Shown here piece after piece: positions 62,874 through 64,000 of a stretch of DNA of 64,000 nt. Source of the DNA: Martinezella lusitana (GTDB taxonomy: Bacteria; Pseudomonadota; Alphaproteobacteria; Rhizobiales; Rhizobiaceae); the NCBI RefSeq assembly GCF_900094565.1, contig NZ_FMAF01000012.1, positions 62,001 to 126,000 of the forward strand, in the 5' to 3' direction. The position numbers and the translations under genes were made by a program. Under the pieces are notes generated by a model. The model was not told the DNA's origin. It made no database searches and saw only the letters and a program-made list of their open reading frames with translations. Numbering within the stretch: the first letter of the stretch is position 1; every line of letters begins with the position of its first letter.

Positions 62874-62900
62874 TTAATTTACACCCTTGCTGTAAATTAA
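62874..62900. promoter_or_regulatory. Perfect 27-bp inverted repeat upstream of the AraC gene
   Basis: TTAATTTACA (62874-62883) and TGTAAATTAA (62891-62900) are exact inverted arms separated by CCCTTGC. It lies 68 bases before the araC-type start. Probably the binding site of a dimeric regulator. Confidence 0.6.
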
Positions 62901-63144
62901 CACTAGAGCATTCTTGGCCGAAAAGCACTACCCAAGAAATATTGTACCCAAATAGCAATAGTACTGCCGTGATTAGTACCATGAATTAGATTAGCGATTG
63001 TTTCGATATTCATGTGATGATTGCGAACATCTGGAGATTTATTTTAATCATAAAGAAGTTCATCCCTGCCGCCGGACGACAACCTTCCCATCAACGCATG
63101 GAACCGGCGGGAAGCATCATGTCAGCGTGGAGCCTCTTGACGGA

Positions 63145-63160
63145 ATGTTATCGATAACAT
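63145..63160. promoter_or_regulatory. GntR/LacI-type operator before the sugar ABC operon
   Basis: ATGTTATCGATAACAT is a perfect 16-bp palindrome with a central CG, matching the ATGTTA-N4-TAACAT layout of E. coli gluconate repressor (LacI family) sites. It lies 34 bases before the ATG at 63195. The regulator gene is not in the window. Confidence 0.7.
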
Positions 63161-63194
63161 AGCCTCTTCCCATAGAAGCTTTGGGAGGAGCGGG

Positions 63195-64000
63195 ATGGAC
63201 GACAGAAAGCTGCTCGAATTCTGCGATATCACCAAGGAGTTTGGTGGAACGCGTGCCCTGTCGAATGTATCGCTCGATCTGAAGCAGGGTGAAATCCTCG
63301 CGCTTCTCGGCGAAAACGGCGCGGGCAAATCGACGCTCATCAAGACACTGGCAGGCATCTACAGGCCGGACGGCGGACAGCTTCTGTTTCGCGGCAAGCC
63401 ATATCAGCATCGTCCGCCGCAACCCAACCAGCGCCAACCGATCGCCTTCATCCATCAGGATCTCGGCTTGATCGAATGGATGACGGTGGGTGAGAATGTC
63501 GGGCTTGCGCAGGGCTATTCGCTGCGCGGCCGGCTGATCGACTGGCGGGCGACCGAACGGCGAACGAGAGAGGCCTTGAAGCTAGTCGGCTGTGATTTCG
63601 ATCCCTCGACGCGCGTTCAGGAACTGACGAGAACGGAAAAGTCGCTGGTGGCGATCGCCCGCGCACTCGCTGTCGAGGCCGATGTTCTGGTCCTCGATGA
63701 ACCCACAGCCAGCCTGCCCGCCGATGAGGTCGAGAAGCTGTTCGCGGCCATTCGCCCGCTCAAGGAGCGCGGCGTGGCGATGATCTACGTCTCGCACCGG
63801 CTGGATGAAATCTTCCGCATCGCCGACCGCGTCGCCGTGCTGCGCGACGGACAACTGGTGGGACAGAAGCCCGTTTCCGAAACCACGTCGGACGAGCTCA
63901 TTCGGATGATCGTCGGGCGCAAGGCCGACCAATTGTTCGTCAAGGCGGAACGAAGCTCGGGGCCGGCCATCGTCTCGGTCAGGGATCTCGCCTGCCGCGG
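63195..64000 (+). CDS. Sugar ABC transporter ATP-binding protein (RbsA type), 3' end outside window
   Basis: First 268 codons of a CUT2-type ATPase; the frame is open to the window end. Walker A is GENGAGKST (residues 39-47), the Q-loop region is AFIHQDLGLIEWMTVGENVGL, the degenerate signature is ELTRTEKSLVAIARAL, Walker B is VLVLDEPTA, and the switch is YVSHRLDEIF. GGGAGGAG precedes the ATG at 63195. It is the second CUT2 system in the window and differs from the one at 13232. A LacI-type operator directly upstream suggests induction by its sugar. Confidence 0.92.
   Translation, partial: MDDRKLLEFCDITKEFGGTRALSNVSLDLKQGEILALLGENGAGKSTLIKTLAGIYRPDGGQLLFRGKPYQHRPPQPNQRQPIAFIHQDLGLIEWMTVGENVGLAQGYSLRGRLIDWRATERRTREALKLVGCDFDPSTRVQELTRTEKSLVAIARALAVEADVLVLDEPTASLPADEVEKLFAAIRPLKERGVAMIYVSHRLDEIFRIADRVAVLRDGQLVGQKPVSETTSDELIRMIVGRKADQLFVKAERSSGPAIVSVRDLACR

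Larger units (their letters stand above)
62807..63194. other. Divergent regulatory region
   Basis: A 388-base AT-rich stretch without a gene between the AraC regulator and the sugar ABC ATPase. It contains two strong inverted repeats (62874-62900 and 63145-63160) and presumably both promoters. Confidence 0.7.

Noticed and set aside
1..64000. CRISPR arrays, tRNA and rRNA genes, replication origins
   Set aside because: None seen: no regularly spaced repeats, no clover-leaf genes, no rRNA or iteron patterns noticed by eye.

Overview
The window looks like a replicon of the Rhizobiaceae (Rhizobium or Agrobacterium type). Genic GC is about 60%. The type VI secretion genes run in the impA-to-impN order known from Rhizobium leguminosarum and Agrobacterium tumefaciens, with a divergent tssH-hcp-vgrG operon. 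Sugar ABC transporters and GntR, SorC and AraC regulators are dense. No rRNA or tRNA gene was seen, and no replication origin. The replicon (chromosome, chromid or plasmid) cannot be decided from the sequence.

Layout. 1-1588: 3' part of a HipA-type kinase toxin with a HipB-like antitoxin downstream. 1872-5552: TetR regulator divergent from an EmrA/EmrB-type efflux pair, with a palindromic operator candidate between them. 5640-9044: DMT-family exporter and a PAS-GGDEF-EAL protein. 9100-12984 (minus): sugar-acid operon gntR-uxuA-kdgD-lactonase. 13232-22315 (plus): polyol or ketose operon made of an RbsA/C/B-like ABC importer, an SDR dehydrogenase, DhaK, DhaL, a SorC-DhaK fusion and a second DhaL. 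The likely logic is import, oxidation to a short ketose, then phosphorylation. 22445-23816: IS1111-group (IS110 family) insertion sequence with 12-bp subterminal inverted repeats.

23967-38168 is the effector/immunity half of a T6SS. It holds a SUKH-type immunity gene, an ankyrin gene broken by one amber codon, four divergent Tdi1-like (GAD-like + DUF1851) immunity genes with a fifth truncated remnant, a PAAR-like/Ntox15 nuclease effector, its DUF2169 adaptor, VgrG, a small unknown, Hcp and TssH. 38246-57079 is the structural and regulatory operon: tssA, tssB, two tssC, tagJ, tssE, tssF, tssG, an FHA gene, tssK, a tssL with a peptidoglycan-binding domain, tssM, a tagF-pppA fusion and a ppkA-like kinase. 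No tssJ lies between them. The AT-rich 5' part of tssA and its missing ATG are the oddest point of the machinery.

57091-64000: a polysaccharide-export lipoprotein, a small secreted protein, a secreted trypsin-like protease, a decayed AbiE locus (antitoxin open, toxin broken) joined to a frameshifted HlyD remnant, an AraC regulator, and the start of another sugar ABC ATPase preceded by a perfect 16-bp GntR/LacI-type operator. The least described parts are the immunity array, the SorC-DhaK fusion with the 41-bp palindrome upstream of its operon, and the tssA start.
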